NCBI GenBank assembly: GCA_042088665.1 | Contig: JBELMB010000036.1 | Coordinates: 1 to 37,811, forward strand | Length of the DNA: 37,811 nt | Direction of reading: 5' to 3' | From: JBELMB01 sp042088665 | Lineage (GTDB): Bacteria; Pseudomonadota; Alphaproteobacteria; Rhodobacterales; Rhodobacteraceae | Part shown: one piece after another, positions 8,415 to 17,069 of the stretch | Numbering within the stretch: the stretch's first letter is position 1 | How the letters are laid out: each line of letters begins with the position of its first letter | Notes under the pieces: generated by a model | What the model was told of the DNA's origin: nothing | Seen by the model: the letters and a program-made list of their open reading frames with translations, nothing else | Database searches by the model: none | Program-made: the position numbers and the translations under genes

Positions 8415-9225
8415 GCCGCACTCCCCCCGCCAGTATTTCGATGTCAAACGGGTGCCGGGGTTTGCCAGCATTGCTCTGGCGACCTTTGTGATCCTCTATC
8501 TGCCGGTGGTTCTGCTGGTGGCCTATTCCTTCAATCAGGGCAGCACGCTGGCCTTCTGGGAAGGGTTTTCATGGCGCTGGTACATTCAGGCCGCCGGAAA
8601 CACGCAGGTGCAGGATGCTGCGATCCGCTCGCTATACCTCGCGTTTTTCGCGGCCAGCATCGCGACAGTCGTGGCGACGATGGCGGCCTTGGCGACCACC
8701 CGCCGGGGCCGGTTTCAGGGCCAGACCCTGATCTACATGCTGATCAACCAGCCGCTCATGGTGCCCGAGATCGTGACCGCCGTCGCCCTGCTGATCCTGT
8801 TTGCCATGATAAAGGTCGCAACCGGCTACACCGGCATGGTGTATCTGGTGGCGGCGCATACGGCGTTTTGCATCCCCTTCGCCTATCTGCCGATCCGGGC
8901 CCGCCTTGAAAGCATGGACCTGACGCTGGAAGCGGCCGCCACGGATCTCTATGCCACCCCGTGGCGGACCTTTCGGCGGGTGACATTGCCATTGCTCTGG
9001 CCCGGGATCATCGCGGGGATGATGCTGGCCTTTGTCATATCCCTTGACGACGTGGTGATCACCGAATTCGTGAAATCTGCCGGTCAGGACACGCTGCCCA
9101 CCTATATGCTTGGCCAGATGCGGCGCGTGGTGACCCCCGAAGTGAACGCCATCGCCACCGTCCTGTTGAGCATCAGCATCATCTTCGTGGCCTTCTTCTT
9201 TATCCTGACCGGTCGCAAGCGATAG
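8407..9225 (+). CDS. Polyamine-type ABC transporter permease (PotC-like)
   Basis: This second inner-membrane permease has 272 residues, the usual PotC length. Helix one is ASIALATFVILYLPVVLLVA, followed by the family motif SFNQG. The EAA loop appears as EAAATDLYATPWRTFRRVTL followed by PLLWPG. The SLDDVVITEF segment near the C-terminus is highly typical of PotC/PotI. The start codon overlaps the end of the PotB-like gene by 8 bases, with GGGAGGAAAG just upstream, so the two are probably translationally coupled. Confidence 0.92.
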   Translation: MAEPHSPRQYFDVKRVPGFASIALATFVILYLPVVLLVAYSFNQGSTLAFWEGFSWRWYIQAAGNTQVQDAAIRSLYLAFFAASIATVVATMAALATTRRGRFQGQTLIYMLINQPLMVPEIVTAVALLILFAMIKVATGYTGMVYLVAAHTAFCIPFAYLPIRARLESMDLTLEAAATDLYATPWRTFRRVTLPLLWPGIIAGMMLAFVISLDDVVITEFVKSAGQDTLPTYMLGQMRRVVTPEVNAIATVLLSISIIFVAFFFILTGRKR

Positions 9226-9280
9226 CGCCCGGACGACACAAATGCCCGGACATATCGGGCGCACACCAAGGGAGACTGAA

Positions 9281-10315
9281 ATGACACTCAAACACCTTGC
9301 CCCCCTCACCGGAGCCCTCATGGCATTTGGCGCCTCTGCCGCACTCGCCGAAGGAGAGCTGAACATCTACAACTGGGGCAACTACACCAGCCCGGAGTTG
9401 ATCGAGAAATTCTCGGCCGAATATGACATCAAGGTCACCGTGACCGACTACGATTCAAACGACACGGCGCTGGCAAAGGTGCAGGCGGGTGGCCATGGCT
9501 TTGACATCGTTGTCCCGACGCACAGCTACGTCCCGATCTGGATCGGCGAGGGCCTGCTTCTCAACACCCGCGTGGACCAGATGGAGAACTTCGTCAACAT
9601 GGGCCAGCAGTGGCAGGACGTCGACTGGGATCCGGGCCGCCAATACACGGTGCCATGGCAATGGGGCACGACCGGCGTCATCGTGAACACCGCGAAATAT
9701 GGCGGCGACATCAACGACGCAGCGATCTTCATGGACCCGCCGGAGGAACTGCGGGGCATGGTCAACGTGCCGCCAGAGATGTCGGATGTCATGGCCATCG
9801 CCGTCATGTATCACGGCGGATCGCCCTGCACCGGGGATCTGGACGTCCTGAAGAAAGTGCGGGACGGGCTGGTCGCCGCCAAGGAACACTGGATCGGCAT
9901 GGACTACGGCAATGTCGAGAAATACGCCAAGGAAGACCTGTGGGGTGGCATGAACTGGAGCGGGGCCTCCTTCCGCGTGCGTCTGCAGAACCCCGATTAT
10001 GCCTATGGTTATCCGCAGACCGGTTATCCGGTCTGGATGGACTCGGTTGCCGTTCTGGCCGATGCCAAGAACGTCGAGAACGCCAAGCTGTTCCAGAACT
10101 TCATCATGGCACCGGAAAACGCGGCACTGATCTCGAACTTTGCGCGGTATTCCAATGGCATCGACGGATCCGAGGCCTTTATGCCCGATGACATGCAGAC
10201 CGCGCCCGAAGTGGTGGTGCCCACTGAGCTTGCCTCTGCCGGCCAGTTCGTTCCGGCCTGTCCGCCGGAGGTTCAGGCGATCTACACGCGCATCTGGACA
10301 GATCTGCAGAAGTGA
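9281..10315 (+). CDS. Polyamine-type periplasmic substrate-binding protein (PotD/PotF-like)
   Basis: This 344-residue periplasmic binding protein delivers the substrate to the permease pair. A Sec signal peptide is visible, with a basic head (MTLKHLAP) and cleavage after ASAALA. The mature protein begins EGELNIYNWGNYTS. It keeps the family landmarks YNW, FDIVVPTHSYV, PWQWGTTGVIVN, NWSGASFRVR and YPVWMDSVAVLADA. The start ATG at 9281 follows AAGGGAGACTGAA; an upstream in-frame ATG at 9242 has no signal and would bury the signal peptide. In the aligned first motif, E. coli PotD has NWTEY where this protein has NWGNY, so one acidic contact is lost while the WMDS aspartate is kept. The ligand may not be a simple polyamine (inference). 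Confidence 0.9.
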   Translation: MTLKHLAPLTGALMAFGASAALAEGELNIYNWGNYTSPELIEKFSAEYDIKVTVTDYDSNDTALAKVQAGGHGFDIVVPTHSYVPIWIGEGLLLNTRVDQMENFVNMGQQWQDVDWDPGRQYTVPWQWGTTGVIVNTAKYGGDINDAAIFMDPPEELRGMVNVPPEMSDVMAIAVMYHGGSPCTGDLDVLKKVRDGLVAAKEHWIGMDYGNVEKYAKEDLWGGMNWSGASFRVRLQNPDYAYGYPQTGYPVWMDSVAVLADAKNVENAKLFQNFIMAPENAALISNFARYSNGIDGSEAFMPDDMQTAPEVVVPTELASAGQFVPACPPEVQAIYTRIWTDLQK

Positions 10316-10336
10316 TCCGTGACTGACATCGAAACG

Positions 10337-10362
10337 GCCGGGGGCGGTGGCCCGCCCCCGGC
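10337..10362 (+). terminator. GC-rich intercistronic hairpin after the binding-protein gene
   Basis: GCCGGGGGCGG at 10337-10347 pairs perfectly with CCGCCCCCGGC at 10352-10362 around the loop TGGC. No T-run follows, so it is more likely a partial terminator or an mRNA 3'-stabilising hairpin than a full stop. It would allow more binding protein than hydrolase to be made from one transcript. Confidence 0.55.
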
Positions 10363-10382
10363 GCGATCCATTGGGGGCCTGA

Positions 10383-11615
10383 ATGACATCCAGTTATCGA
10401 AACGCCGACACGCGATTGCCGATCATGTCCGGCAGCCCGCCGCCGCCGGAATGGCGGGTGCCCTTTGCCGATTGGGACCGTCCGCCGTGGAACCGCTGGA
10501 GCTTTCAGAACATCCGGCAAATCCTGCCCACAGCCACCGTGCGGCGTGGCTCGGCCCCTGTCTGGCGGCTGGAGCATCAGCCGCTCGATGTTGGTGGCGT
10601 CACCTTTGAGAACACGGCAGGCGCGCGGATGACCGTCGACGCGCATCTCGAAGACAGTTTTACCGACGGCTTTCTTGTCCACATGGGCGGACGGGTCGTG
10701 CATGAAAGTTACCACAACGGCATGCAGCCCCACACACTGCATCTGGCCCAGTCGGTGTCCAAATCCGTGACCGCAACCGTGGCCGGGATCCTGATCGGGC
10801 GCGGCATGCTGGATCCCGCGGCACCGATCACCGACTATCTGCCGGAACTCGAAGCGACCGCCTGGGCCGGGGCCACGTTGCAGCAGGTCATGGATATGAC
10901 CTCTGGCGTGGCCTACAACGAGGAGTACACTGATCTCACCTCTGACATCGCCAAGACGGACGTCGCGAGCGGGTGGAAACCGATCCCCGAAACTGCGCCC
11001 GCTGATGCCGAATGGCCCAAATGCCTCTGGGATCAGATTCTGACGCTGACGGCGCGTGATGCTGAACACGGCGCGCGCTTCAACTACCGCTCGATCGAGA
11101 CGGACGTGATGGCCCACGCGATGGAACGCGTGTCGGGCCTGCGTCTTGCAGATCTGGTCAGCCAGGAGCTTTGGCAAAAGCTCGGCACCGAAGAAGACGC
11201 CTGCTATACGGTGGACAGCGCGGGGTATGCTCTGGCCGATGGCGGGTTCAGCGCCACCTTGCGGGATTTCGCGCGCTTTGGCCTTTTGCACCTGTCCGGT
11301 GGCCAGCGCGATGGCGTTCAGATCATTCCCGACAGCTTTGTCCAGGATGTGCGCGGCGGCGATCACGGGCATTTCAACGACCACGGCCGCGGGTACTTTC
11401 CCAACGGGCGCTATCGCAGTCAGTTCTGGATCGAAGATGAGGGCCGCCAGACCGCGGTCTGCCTCGGTGTCTTTGGACAGATGATCTATATCTCGCCGGA
11501 GTTGGACATGGTCGCGGTGAAGCTTTCAAGCTGGCCGGATTTTCTGGATCCGGACCACGCGAACAACAGCCTGCGCGCGCTGCGCGCCATTGCAGATGCG
11601 CACGGCCACCTCTGA
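10383..11615 (+). CDS. NylB-like serine hydrolase (beta-lactamase fold)
   Basis: This 410-residue member of the class C beta-lactamase/penicillin-recognising family resembles 6-aminohexanoate-dimer hydrolase (NylB). The SxxK motif is S124-V-S-K127 in AQSVSKSVT. The tyrosine motif is Y235-R-S in FNYRSIETD. The segment DMTSGVAYNEEYTD matches the region that holds the extra substrate-binding tyrosine and aspartate of NylB. No signal peptide is seen, so it acts in the cytoplasm, after import. The start at 10383 has GGGGG a few bases upstream. It follows the transporter genes and lies 15 bases before the amidase gene. Family members also act as esterases, so activity on linear amides is an inference from motifs and neighbours. 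Confidence 0.87.
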   Translation: MTSSYRNADTRLPIMSGSPPPPEWRVPFADWDRPPWNRWSFQNIRQILPTATVRRGSAPVWRLEHQPLDVGGVTFENTAGARMTVDAHLEDSFTDGFLVHMGGRVVHESYHNGMQPHTLHLAQSVSKSVTATVAGILIGRGMLDPAAPITDYLPELEATAWAGATLQQVMDMTSGVAYNEEYTDLTSDIAKTDVASGWKPIPETAPADAEWPKCLWDQILTLTARDAEHGARFNYRSIETDVMAHAMERVSGLRLADLVSQELWQKLGTEEDACYTVDSAGYALADGGFSATLRDFARFGLLHLSGGQRDGVQIIPDSFVQDVRGGDHGHFNDHGRGYFPNGRYRSQFWIEDEGRQTAVCLGVFGQMIYISPELDMVAVKLSSWPDFLDPDHANNSLRALRAIADAHGHL

Positions 11616-11630
11616 AGAAACGGGCAAGAC

Positions 11631-13058
11631 ATGGACAGTTCCGACCTTTGCTACATCACCGCTGACGATGCCATCGCAGGGTTTGTGGACAAGTCCCTGT
11701 CGCCCGTCGATCTGATGCAGGCGGTCATCCAACGGGCCGAAACGGTTCAGGACCGGCTCAAACCCTTCACCTACACCCGCTATGACGCAGCAATGGAAGC
11801 CGCCGCGGCCTCAGAGGCGCGCTACGCCACGGGCGCGCCGGTGGGGCCACTGGACGGCCTGCCGATCGGCATCAAGGACGAGAGCTATATCAAAGGGATG
11901 CCGACCTCGAACGGGTCGCTGATCATGAAGGACTTCGTCGCTGATACGACGTCCGTCAACAACGCGCGCATCCTCGCGGCGGGCGGGATTGTCCACGCAA
12001 GGACCGCCACGCCCGAGTTTTCCTGCTCTGGCGTCACGTGGTCCCGGCTGTGGGGCGTGACGCGCAATCCCTGGAACCCGGATTTCACGCCGGGTGGGTC
12101 CAGCGGAGGCTCCGCCGCGTCGCTGGCGGCGGGCACCTCGACGATTTGCACCGGGTCGGATATTGGCGGCTCCATCCGCATCCCTGCCTCGGCCTGCGGC
12201 CTTGTCGGGTACAAGCCGCCCTATGGCCGCAACACGGACGACCCGCCCTTCAATCTGGATTTCTACTGTCATACAGGGCCGCTGGCCCGCACGGTGCGCG
12301 ATGCGATCCGCATGCAGAACGTCATGTGTGGCCCGGCCCCGAACGACATCGCCTCGCTCCGGCCCAAGCTGGTGCTGCCAACGGATTTCGCGCCGATCAA
12401 GGGGTGGAAAATCGCCTATTCGCCGGATCTGGGCGCTTTTGAGGTCGATCCGGAGGTTCGACGCAACACCGAAGCCGCACTGGACGTTTTCCGCGCGCTC
12501 GGGGCCACGGTCGAGGAGGTCGATCTGGGGTGGGGGCCGCATATTCTGGATGCCGCGATGGACTATCTCAACCATTTGTTCGGCGGGTTCCTGTCGCAGC
12601 TTCTGGATGAACACGGCGGTGACATGACATCCTATTGCCGGGACATTTGCGAAAAAGGCGCGGTCTCGACGGCGCGGCGATTCGTGGCGTCACTGGAGGT
12701 CGCGGGCCAGATGTATGACACGCTTGGCCCGATCCTCGAGGCCTATAACGTGCTGATCTGCCCGACAAATGCCTTGCCCGCCGTGCCTGCCGAGTTTGAT
12801 CAGACCACCGACACGGTCACGATCAATGGCAAGGTGGTCAACCCGGCGCTCGGCTGGGTCATGACGACCCCGTTCAACACGATGAGCCGCTGTCCGGTCC
12901 TGACTGTCCCTTCTGGTCATGCGTCGAACGGTGTTCCGACGGGTATTCAGATCGTCGGGCGCACCTATTCGGACGCGGATGTGTTTCAGGCCGGGCTGGC
13001 CTATGAGACGGCGCTGGGAGGGTGGTTCAAGACCCCCCGGACGCGCCCCGCGATGTGA
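11631..13058 (+). CDS. Amidase-signature family amidase (NylA-like possible)
   Basis: This 475-residue cytoplasmic amidase-signature enzyme has the full Ser-cisSer-Lys triad: K82 in LPIGIKDES, S157 in TPGGSSGGSAASLAAG, and S181 in TGSDIGGSIRIPA. The 24-residue spacing of the two serines is the same as in characterised members. It starts 15 bases after the NylB-like gene and ends the operon. The family includes NylA (6-aminohexanoate cyclic-dimer hydrolase, about 490 residues) as well as acetamidases and enzymes for amino acid amides. Its position next to a NylB-like hydrolase and behind a solute importer suggests that the pair degrades an imported amide in sequence. Which amide is not determined. 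Confidence 0.9.
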   Translation: MDSSDLCYITADDAIAGFVDKSLSPVDLMQAVIQRAETVQDRLKPFTYTRYDAAMEAAAASEARYATGAPVGPLDGLPIGIKDESYIKGMPTSNGSLIMKDFVADTTSVNNARILAAGGIVHARTATPEFSCSGVTWSRLWGVTRNPWNPDFTPGGSSGGSAASLAAGTSTICTGSDIGGSIRIPASACGLVGYKPPYGRNTDDPPFNLDFYCHTGPLARTVRDAIRMQNVMCGPAPNDIASLRPKLVLPTDFAPIKGWKIAYSPDLGAFEVDPEVRRNTEAALDVFRALGATVEEVDLGWGPHILDAAMDYLNHLFGGFLSQLLDEHGGDMTSYCRDICEKGAVSTARRFVASLEVAGQMYDTLGPILEAYNVLICPTNALPAVPAEFDQTTDTVTINGKVVNPALGWVMTTPFNTMSRCPVLTVPSGHASNGVPTGIQIVGRTYSDADVFQAGLAYETALGGWFKTPRTRPAM

Positions 13059-13649
13059 GTTGCGCCCGGCGCCTTGCACGGACAATGCGGTCGGGATTGA
13101 AAAGGGTAATCCGCGAAAGGCCTGCGTCTTGTCCATTCACGCCATACCCATCCAGCCGATTTTCAATGACGCAAGGCACTTCCGTGCGGTATGCGCGACG
13201 GTCTCGAGAGAGCTGCGCGGCCAGCGGGTTGCGTGTCTGAGACTGCCCGGCAGTGCGGATGTTGCCCGGCTTGTGCCGAAGAGCGCCTATGCCGGGGAGG
13301 CGCGTCATTGCCCCGCGTTCACCACTGCGCGGCGTTGCTCCTGAACGCGGGGCGCATGCACGCCCAATCGCTGCGGCGGCTTACAGAGCCCCGCTCGCGC
13401 CGGGGTCTAGTGCCTGTCGGTTCGCACGACTGGCTGGCTGCGGGGCACTTGGCACAGCCTGTCGGAGGTCAACGGGGAAGGCGCGTCCATACCGCGTCGC
13501 GGCATGCTGGGATTTGAGGCGCTGGGCGCCCTGTCTTCGATCTGTCCAGATGCGCGGGGGCGCATACTTTGGCGCTGACAGTTGGGGCAGAGGTGTAACA
13601 GACCGTTTGTGCAACAAGCGCAGGCTCCGCGAGACGGACCACTCTGCCC
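13059..13649. other. Non-coding gap between two convergent operons, with an IS5-end-like motif
   Basis: No frame in these 591 bases gives a recognisable protein. The gap separates the plus-strand amidase end from the minus-strand permease end. TTTGTGCAACAA at 13606-13617 is identical to a motif at 21670-21681, which lies just beyond an IS5-family transposase remnant. This may therefore be a solitary IS end. No T-tailed terminator was found for either operon. Confidence 0.5.
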
Positions 13650-14603
13650 CTATCGCAATGCGTTTCGTTTTGAAAAGGCCGCCGTCGCAACGGCTCCGAT
13701 CACGATCAGACCGACAAGGATTTCGCGGACATAGCTATCGACCCTGAGTTGGGTCAGGCCATTGTCGAGAACGCCCAGCATCAGCACGCCGACGAGCGTG
13801 TACAGCACCCTCGGTTCTCCCTGGCGGCTCATTGTCATTCCCAGAAACACCGCCGCGATGGCATCCAGCATCAGGCCCGATCCCTGGGTTGGATTGGCCG
13901 ATGCCACGCGGGCCGCGTACATCAGCCCAGCCCCGGCGGCCCCCAGACCTGTCAGGGCAAACGCCATCAGTCGAAGCCGCTTGACCCTGATACCCGCGAG
14001 ATGCGCCGCCTCGCGATTGCCGCCGATCGCATACAGACGCCGCCCGAAATTCGTGTGCTCCAGGGTGAACCAGCAGGCCAGAATGACGGCCAGGGCGGTG
14101 AGCGTGAGAAACGGGACTTTTACGTCACCCACTTCAATGCCGGCGCGGGCAAAACCTGAAAATCCGGCGGGAATATCGCGTCCAAAGATCGTCTTTCCGT
14201 CACTGATCAGAAAGGCTGCACCGCTGAATACGGTCAAGGTGCCAAGCGTCGCGACGAAGGGCAATATGCCAAGGATGGACACCAGAAAACCGTTGAAGAG
14301 CCCGCCAAGCAAGCCAACGCTCAAGGCGCCGAGCAAGCCAACCCAGACAGGGTATCCCATTGCGAAAAGCACCGCGGCCACGATGCCCGCAAGGCTCGCC
14401 ATTGACCCCACAGAGAGATCAAAATCATTCATCACCATGACAATTGTCATTGTGGCCGCCACCACGGCCAACATGGACAATTGTTGTGAGATATTGATCA
14501 GGTTTCTCGCGGTCAGAAACGTGTCTGGAAGTTGCACCGTCAGAAAGATCAGGATGGCGGCAAACCCCAGCAGAGTTCCGGATTGACGCAGGGTTTGTGT
14601 CAT
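13650..14603 (-). CDS. Ribose/sugar-type ABC transporter permease (RbsC-like)
   Basis: This 317-residue inner-membrane permease of the branched BPD_transp_2 family is highly hydrophobic. Its typical motifs are MNDFDLSVGSMASLAGIVAA, ILPFVATLGTLTVFSGAAFL and FGRRLYAIGGNREAAHLAGI. The start MTQTLRQSG overlaps the stop of the upstream ATPase gene by 4 bases (ATGA), so translation is coupled; a longer in-frame extension to 14759 lies inside the ATPase gene. It is the last gene of a kinase, binding protein, ATPase, permease operon on the minus strand. The substrate is a monosaccharide or polyol by family. Confidence 0.92.
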   Translation of the reverse strand: MTQTLRQSGTLLGFAAILIFLTVQLPDTFLTARNLINISQQLSMLAVVAATMTIVMVMNDFDLSVGSMASLAGIVAAVLFAMGYPVWVGLLGALSVGLLGGLFNGFLVSILGILPFVATLGTLTVFSGAAFLISDGKTIFGRDIPAGFSGFARAGIEVGDVKVPFLTLTALAVILACWFTLEHTNFGRRLYAIGGNREAAHLAGIRVKRLRLMAFALTGLGAAGAGLMYAARVASANPTQGSGLMLDAIAAVFLGMTMSRQGEPRVLYTLVGVLMLGVLDNGLTQLRVDSYVREILVGLIVIGAVATAAFSKRNALR

Positions 14604-16099
14604 GCAGCCTCGCCGCGGTAGAAGTGAGCGAGCAGATCGGCGCTCGACAACCCATCGCACGCCAGCAGATGGGATTGCCGCCCGTCTTGCAGAACAAGGA
14701 TGCGATCGCACATCCCCAGAAGTTCGGGCAAATCCGACGAGGTCATCAGAACGGCGCATCCTCTGGCGCTGGCTTCGCGCACTGTACAGTAAATGTCGTA
14801 TTTCGCGCCCACGTCGACGCCGCGTGTGGGTTCATCCAGCAGCAGCACGTCTGGCATGCCGTGCAGGGCACGCGCAAACAGAACCTTTTGCTGGTTGCCG
14901 CCAGACAATTGCTCGACCGGTTGATCGAGATGTTCGCTTTTCAGCCGCATTTGCTGGCTTGACGTCTCGGCCATGCGCCGCTCCCGTCTGGTATCGGCCT
15001 GAATGCCGGTCAGATGCGGCAATGCGATATTTGCGCGGATCGACATTTTCAGCATGAGCCCCTCGGACCGCCGCTCTTTCGGCAGATAGGCAACGCCGCG
15101 CCGCCAAGCATCTTGTGGGGAGTGGGGGAGCCCTGTGCCTTTGTAGCGCGCCTGGCCCTGTGTCACGGGGTGCAACCCCATGAAGGTCTCCAGCACCGCA
15201 CCCTGACCGGCATTTGCCAGACCAGCGATGCCCAACACCTCGCCGGCGCAAAGATCGAAAGTGATGTCGCGCAGGGGACCTGCAGAGACGCCCTTCATTT
15301 CGACAATCCGGTCGGGCCGGGGGGATGCAACCGCGGGAGGATAGGCGTCCGCCACATCGCGCCCCGTCATGTCGCGGATGATCTGGGCCTTGTCGGTGTC
15401 TGAGGTCAGGCCGGAGGACACCAACCGGCCATCGCGCAAAACTGTCACGGCATCGCATATGCGCAAGACTTCGTCGATTCGGTGAGACACGTAGAGCACC
15501 GCGGCCCCGGTTGCGGCCAAACGCGCAATGACGTCGAACAACAACTCGGACTCCGCGCTCGTGAGCGCGGCTGTGGGTTCATCCAGAACATAGAGTATGG
15601 GACGCGCATCGGTCGCGGGATCGGCGACAAAGGCGCAGGCCGTCTTCATCAACATGCGGTCGCCCGTGCTCAAGTCACCCGCGAGGGCCCGTACGTCGAT
15701 ATGGTTCGCCCCGAGGAACGCCAAGGCTTTCTCGGCCCTCGCGCGCACTTTCTGCCAATCCACAGCCACTCCAAAGCGTCGCGGAAAGCGTTGACCCAAA
15801 AGGATGTTTTCAGCGACCGAGACTTGTGGGACGACATTCAGTTCCTGATGGATAAAGCGGAATCCCGCGTTTTGCGCCGTTTGGGCAGTGGTCAGCGCAA
15901 TCTGCGCCCCATCGACCGCCACGGTCATGGTGTCGGCAGGCACGACACCGGCCAACAGTTTGATCAGGGTGCTTTTCCCGGCACCGTTTTCGCCCATCAG
16001 CGCGTGAACCTGCCCCCCTGAAAGGGACAGATCCACACCGTCCAGCGCCTTTGCGGCACCATAGGATTTGCACATATTGCGAAAATCAAGGCGGTGCAC
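14600..16099 (-). CDS. Sugar ABC transporter ATPase with two nucleotide domains (RbsA-like)
   Basis: This 499-residue cytoplasmic ATPase has two tandem nucleotide-binding domains. The first has Walker A GENGAGKST at about 36-44, the Q-loop in FIHQELNVVP and Walker B YVLDEPTAAL. Its signature reads LSTGDRMLMK instead of the common LSIGQQQMVE. The second has a degenerate Walker A (GLANAGQGA where GAGRTE is common), an intact signature LSGGNQQKV and Walker B LLLDEPTRGVDVGA. Degeneracy of the second site is normal in this family; the divergent first signature is less common. It begins 8 bases after the binding-protein gene and overlaps the permease gene by 4. Confidence 0.92.
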   Translation of the reverse strand: MHRLDFRNMCKSYGAAKALDGVDLSLSGGQVHALMGENGAGKSTLIKLLAGVVPADTMTVAVDGAQIALTTAQTAQNAGFRFIHQELNVVPQVSVAENILLGQRFPRRFGVAVDWQKVRARAEKALAFLGANHIDVRALAGDLSTGDRMLMKTACAFVADPATDARPILYVLDEPTAALTSAESELLFDVIARLAATGAAVLYVSHRIDEVLRICDAVTVLRDGRLVSSGLTSDTDKAQIIRDMTGRDVADAYPPAVASPRPDRIVEMKGVSAGPLRDITFDLCAGEVLGIAGLANAGQGAVLETFMGLHPVTQGQARYKGTGLPHSPQDAWRRGVAYLPKERRSEGLMLKMSIRANIALPHLTGIQADTRRERRMAETSSQQMRLKSEHLDQPVEQLSGGNQQKVLFARALHGMPDVLLLDEPTRGVDVGAKYDIYCTVREASARGCAVLMTSSDLPELLGMCDRILVLQDGRQSHLLACDGLSSADLLAHFYRGEAA

Positions 16100-16107
16100 T
16101 GCGCGGT

Positions 16108-17016
16108 TTACTCGGTTGCGTTGGCAGAGGTCACGAGCTTGGTCGGGACATAGATGACGCTTTCGCGCAGTGTCTCACCTGCCAGAAGGCGTGCGATCAC
16201 ATCTGCCGCGGTGGCGCCGATCCCGGCAAAATCCTGCGCGATCGAAGCCTCGAAATTGCCGCCTGCCGCAATGGCATCGCGCGCCTGTGGGTTCGCATCG
16301 ATCCCGGTGATCACGATGCCTTCGTCCCCCCGGCCTGCATCCTCGATGGCCTGCAACGCGCCCAAAGCGGGCTGATCCCAGGCAGCCCAGACGGCTGCAA
16401 TGCTGCCCGGTTCCGGATTGGCGGCCAGGATGGCTTCCATCTTTGCCCTGCTGTCAGCGATGCCGCCGTCAGACACGTCCGGGGTGACACGGTCCAGCAC
16501 GTCGATATCAGGAAAGTTGCCAAAGACGGCGTCGGCCACAACACCGCGGATCTGAACCGGTGGGAAGGCGTCAAAGACGAACATGACCACATTGCCTGCG
16601 CCGCCGATCCGGTTGGCGACATAGACAGATGTCTCAGCCGCCATGGCGTAGCCGTTGGACGTGACATTCGCGGCGATCAGCGGGTCCGAGCCCGCGTCCA
16701 TGCCGACAACCGGAATACCGGCATCTTGCGCGGCCAGCAGGCCGATATTCACCTGGGCCGGATCGACATTGATGACGATGGCATCCACGTTTTGCGTGAC
16801 GGAGTCCTCAAGCCGGCTGATCACGGCAGCGACATCCCCCGCCGTGTCGATGACGTTCACGTCCCAGCCTTTTTCCATGGCCGCGGCCTCGAACCCTTCG
16901 ACGTAGGCTTGGGTGCCCGGCTGAGCCAGGTACGGCGTGATTACTGCAATCGTCTCGGCCCATGCCCCCGACGCCAAAAGCCCCAAAGCTGCCGCTGTTG
17001 AAAGTAGTCTTGTCAT
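16108..17016 (-). CDS. Periplasmic sugar-binding protein (RbsB-like, Peripla_BP_4)
   Basis: This 302-residue periplasmic binding protein has a clear signal peptide, MTRLLSTAAALGLLASGAWA, cleaved before ETIAVITPYL. The fold-type I pattern follows: GTQAYVEGFEAAAMEKGWDV, then SVTQNVDAIVINVDPAQV and DAGIPVVGMDAGSDP. GIDANPQARDAIAAGG is the typical hinge-proximal strand and helix. The start at 17016 is supported by GAGGGAG seven bases upstream. It lies between the kinase (53-base gap) and the ATPase. The ligand is unknown; the linked FGGY kinase points to a pentose, pentulose or polyol. Confidence 0.9.
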   Translation of the reverse strand: MTRLLSTAAALGLLASGAWAETIAVITPYLAQPGTQAYVEGFEAAAMEKGWDVNVIDTAGDVAAVISRLEDSVTQNVDAIVINVDPAQVNIGLLAAQDAGIPVVGMDAGSDPLIAANVTSNGYAMAAETSVYVANRIGGAGNVVMFVFDAFPPVQIRGVVADAVFGNFPDIDVLDRVTPDVSDGGIADSRAKMEAILAANPEPGSIAAVWAAWDQPALGALQAIEDAGRGDEGIVITGIDANPQARDAIAAGGNFEASIAQDFAGIGATAADVIARLLAGETLRESVIYVPTKLVTSANATE

Positions 17017-17069
17017 GTTCGTCTCCCTCGTTTGCGATAGTGTTAACTCTTTGACACAGGGGGGCAAGT

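Noticed and set aside
7365..8471. Minus-strand 368-codon frame opposite the PotB-like gene
   Set aside because: The composition (rich in R, H, Q, D) is that of an antisense frame of a membrane protein gene.
9242..9280. Upstream in-frame ATG for the PotD-like protein
   Set aside because: It would place 13 residues ahead of a textbook signal peptide, and the ribosome site lies before the second ATG.
10179..11384. Minus-strand 401-codon frame opposite the NylB-like gene
   Set aside because: The plus strand carries complete catalytic motifs; the antisense frame has none.
13386..13408. CCCCG/CGGGG pairing as a terminator for the convergent operons
   Set aside because: The stem is only 5 bp without a T-run, and it lies over 300 bases from one stop.
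13253..13747. Open frame in the gap after the amidase gene
   Set aside because: No motif, no ribosome site, and it runs into the permease gene in antisense.
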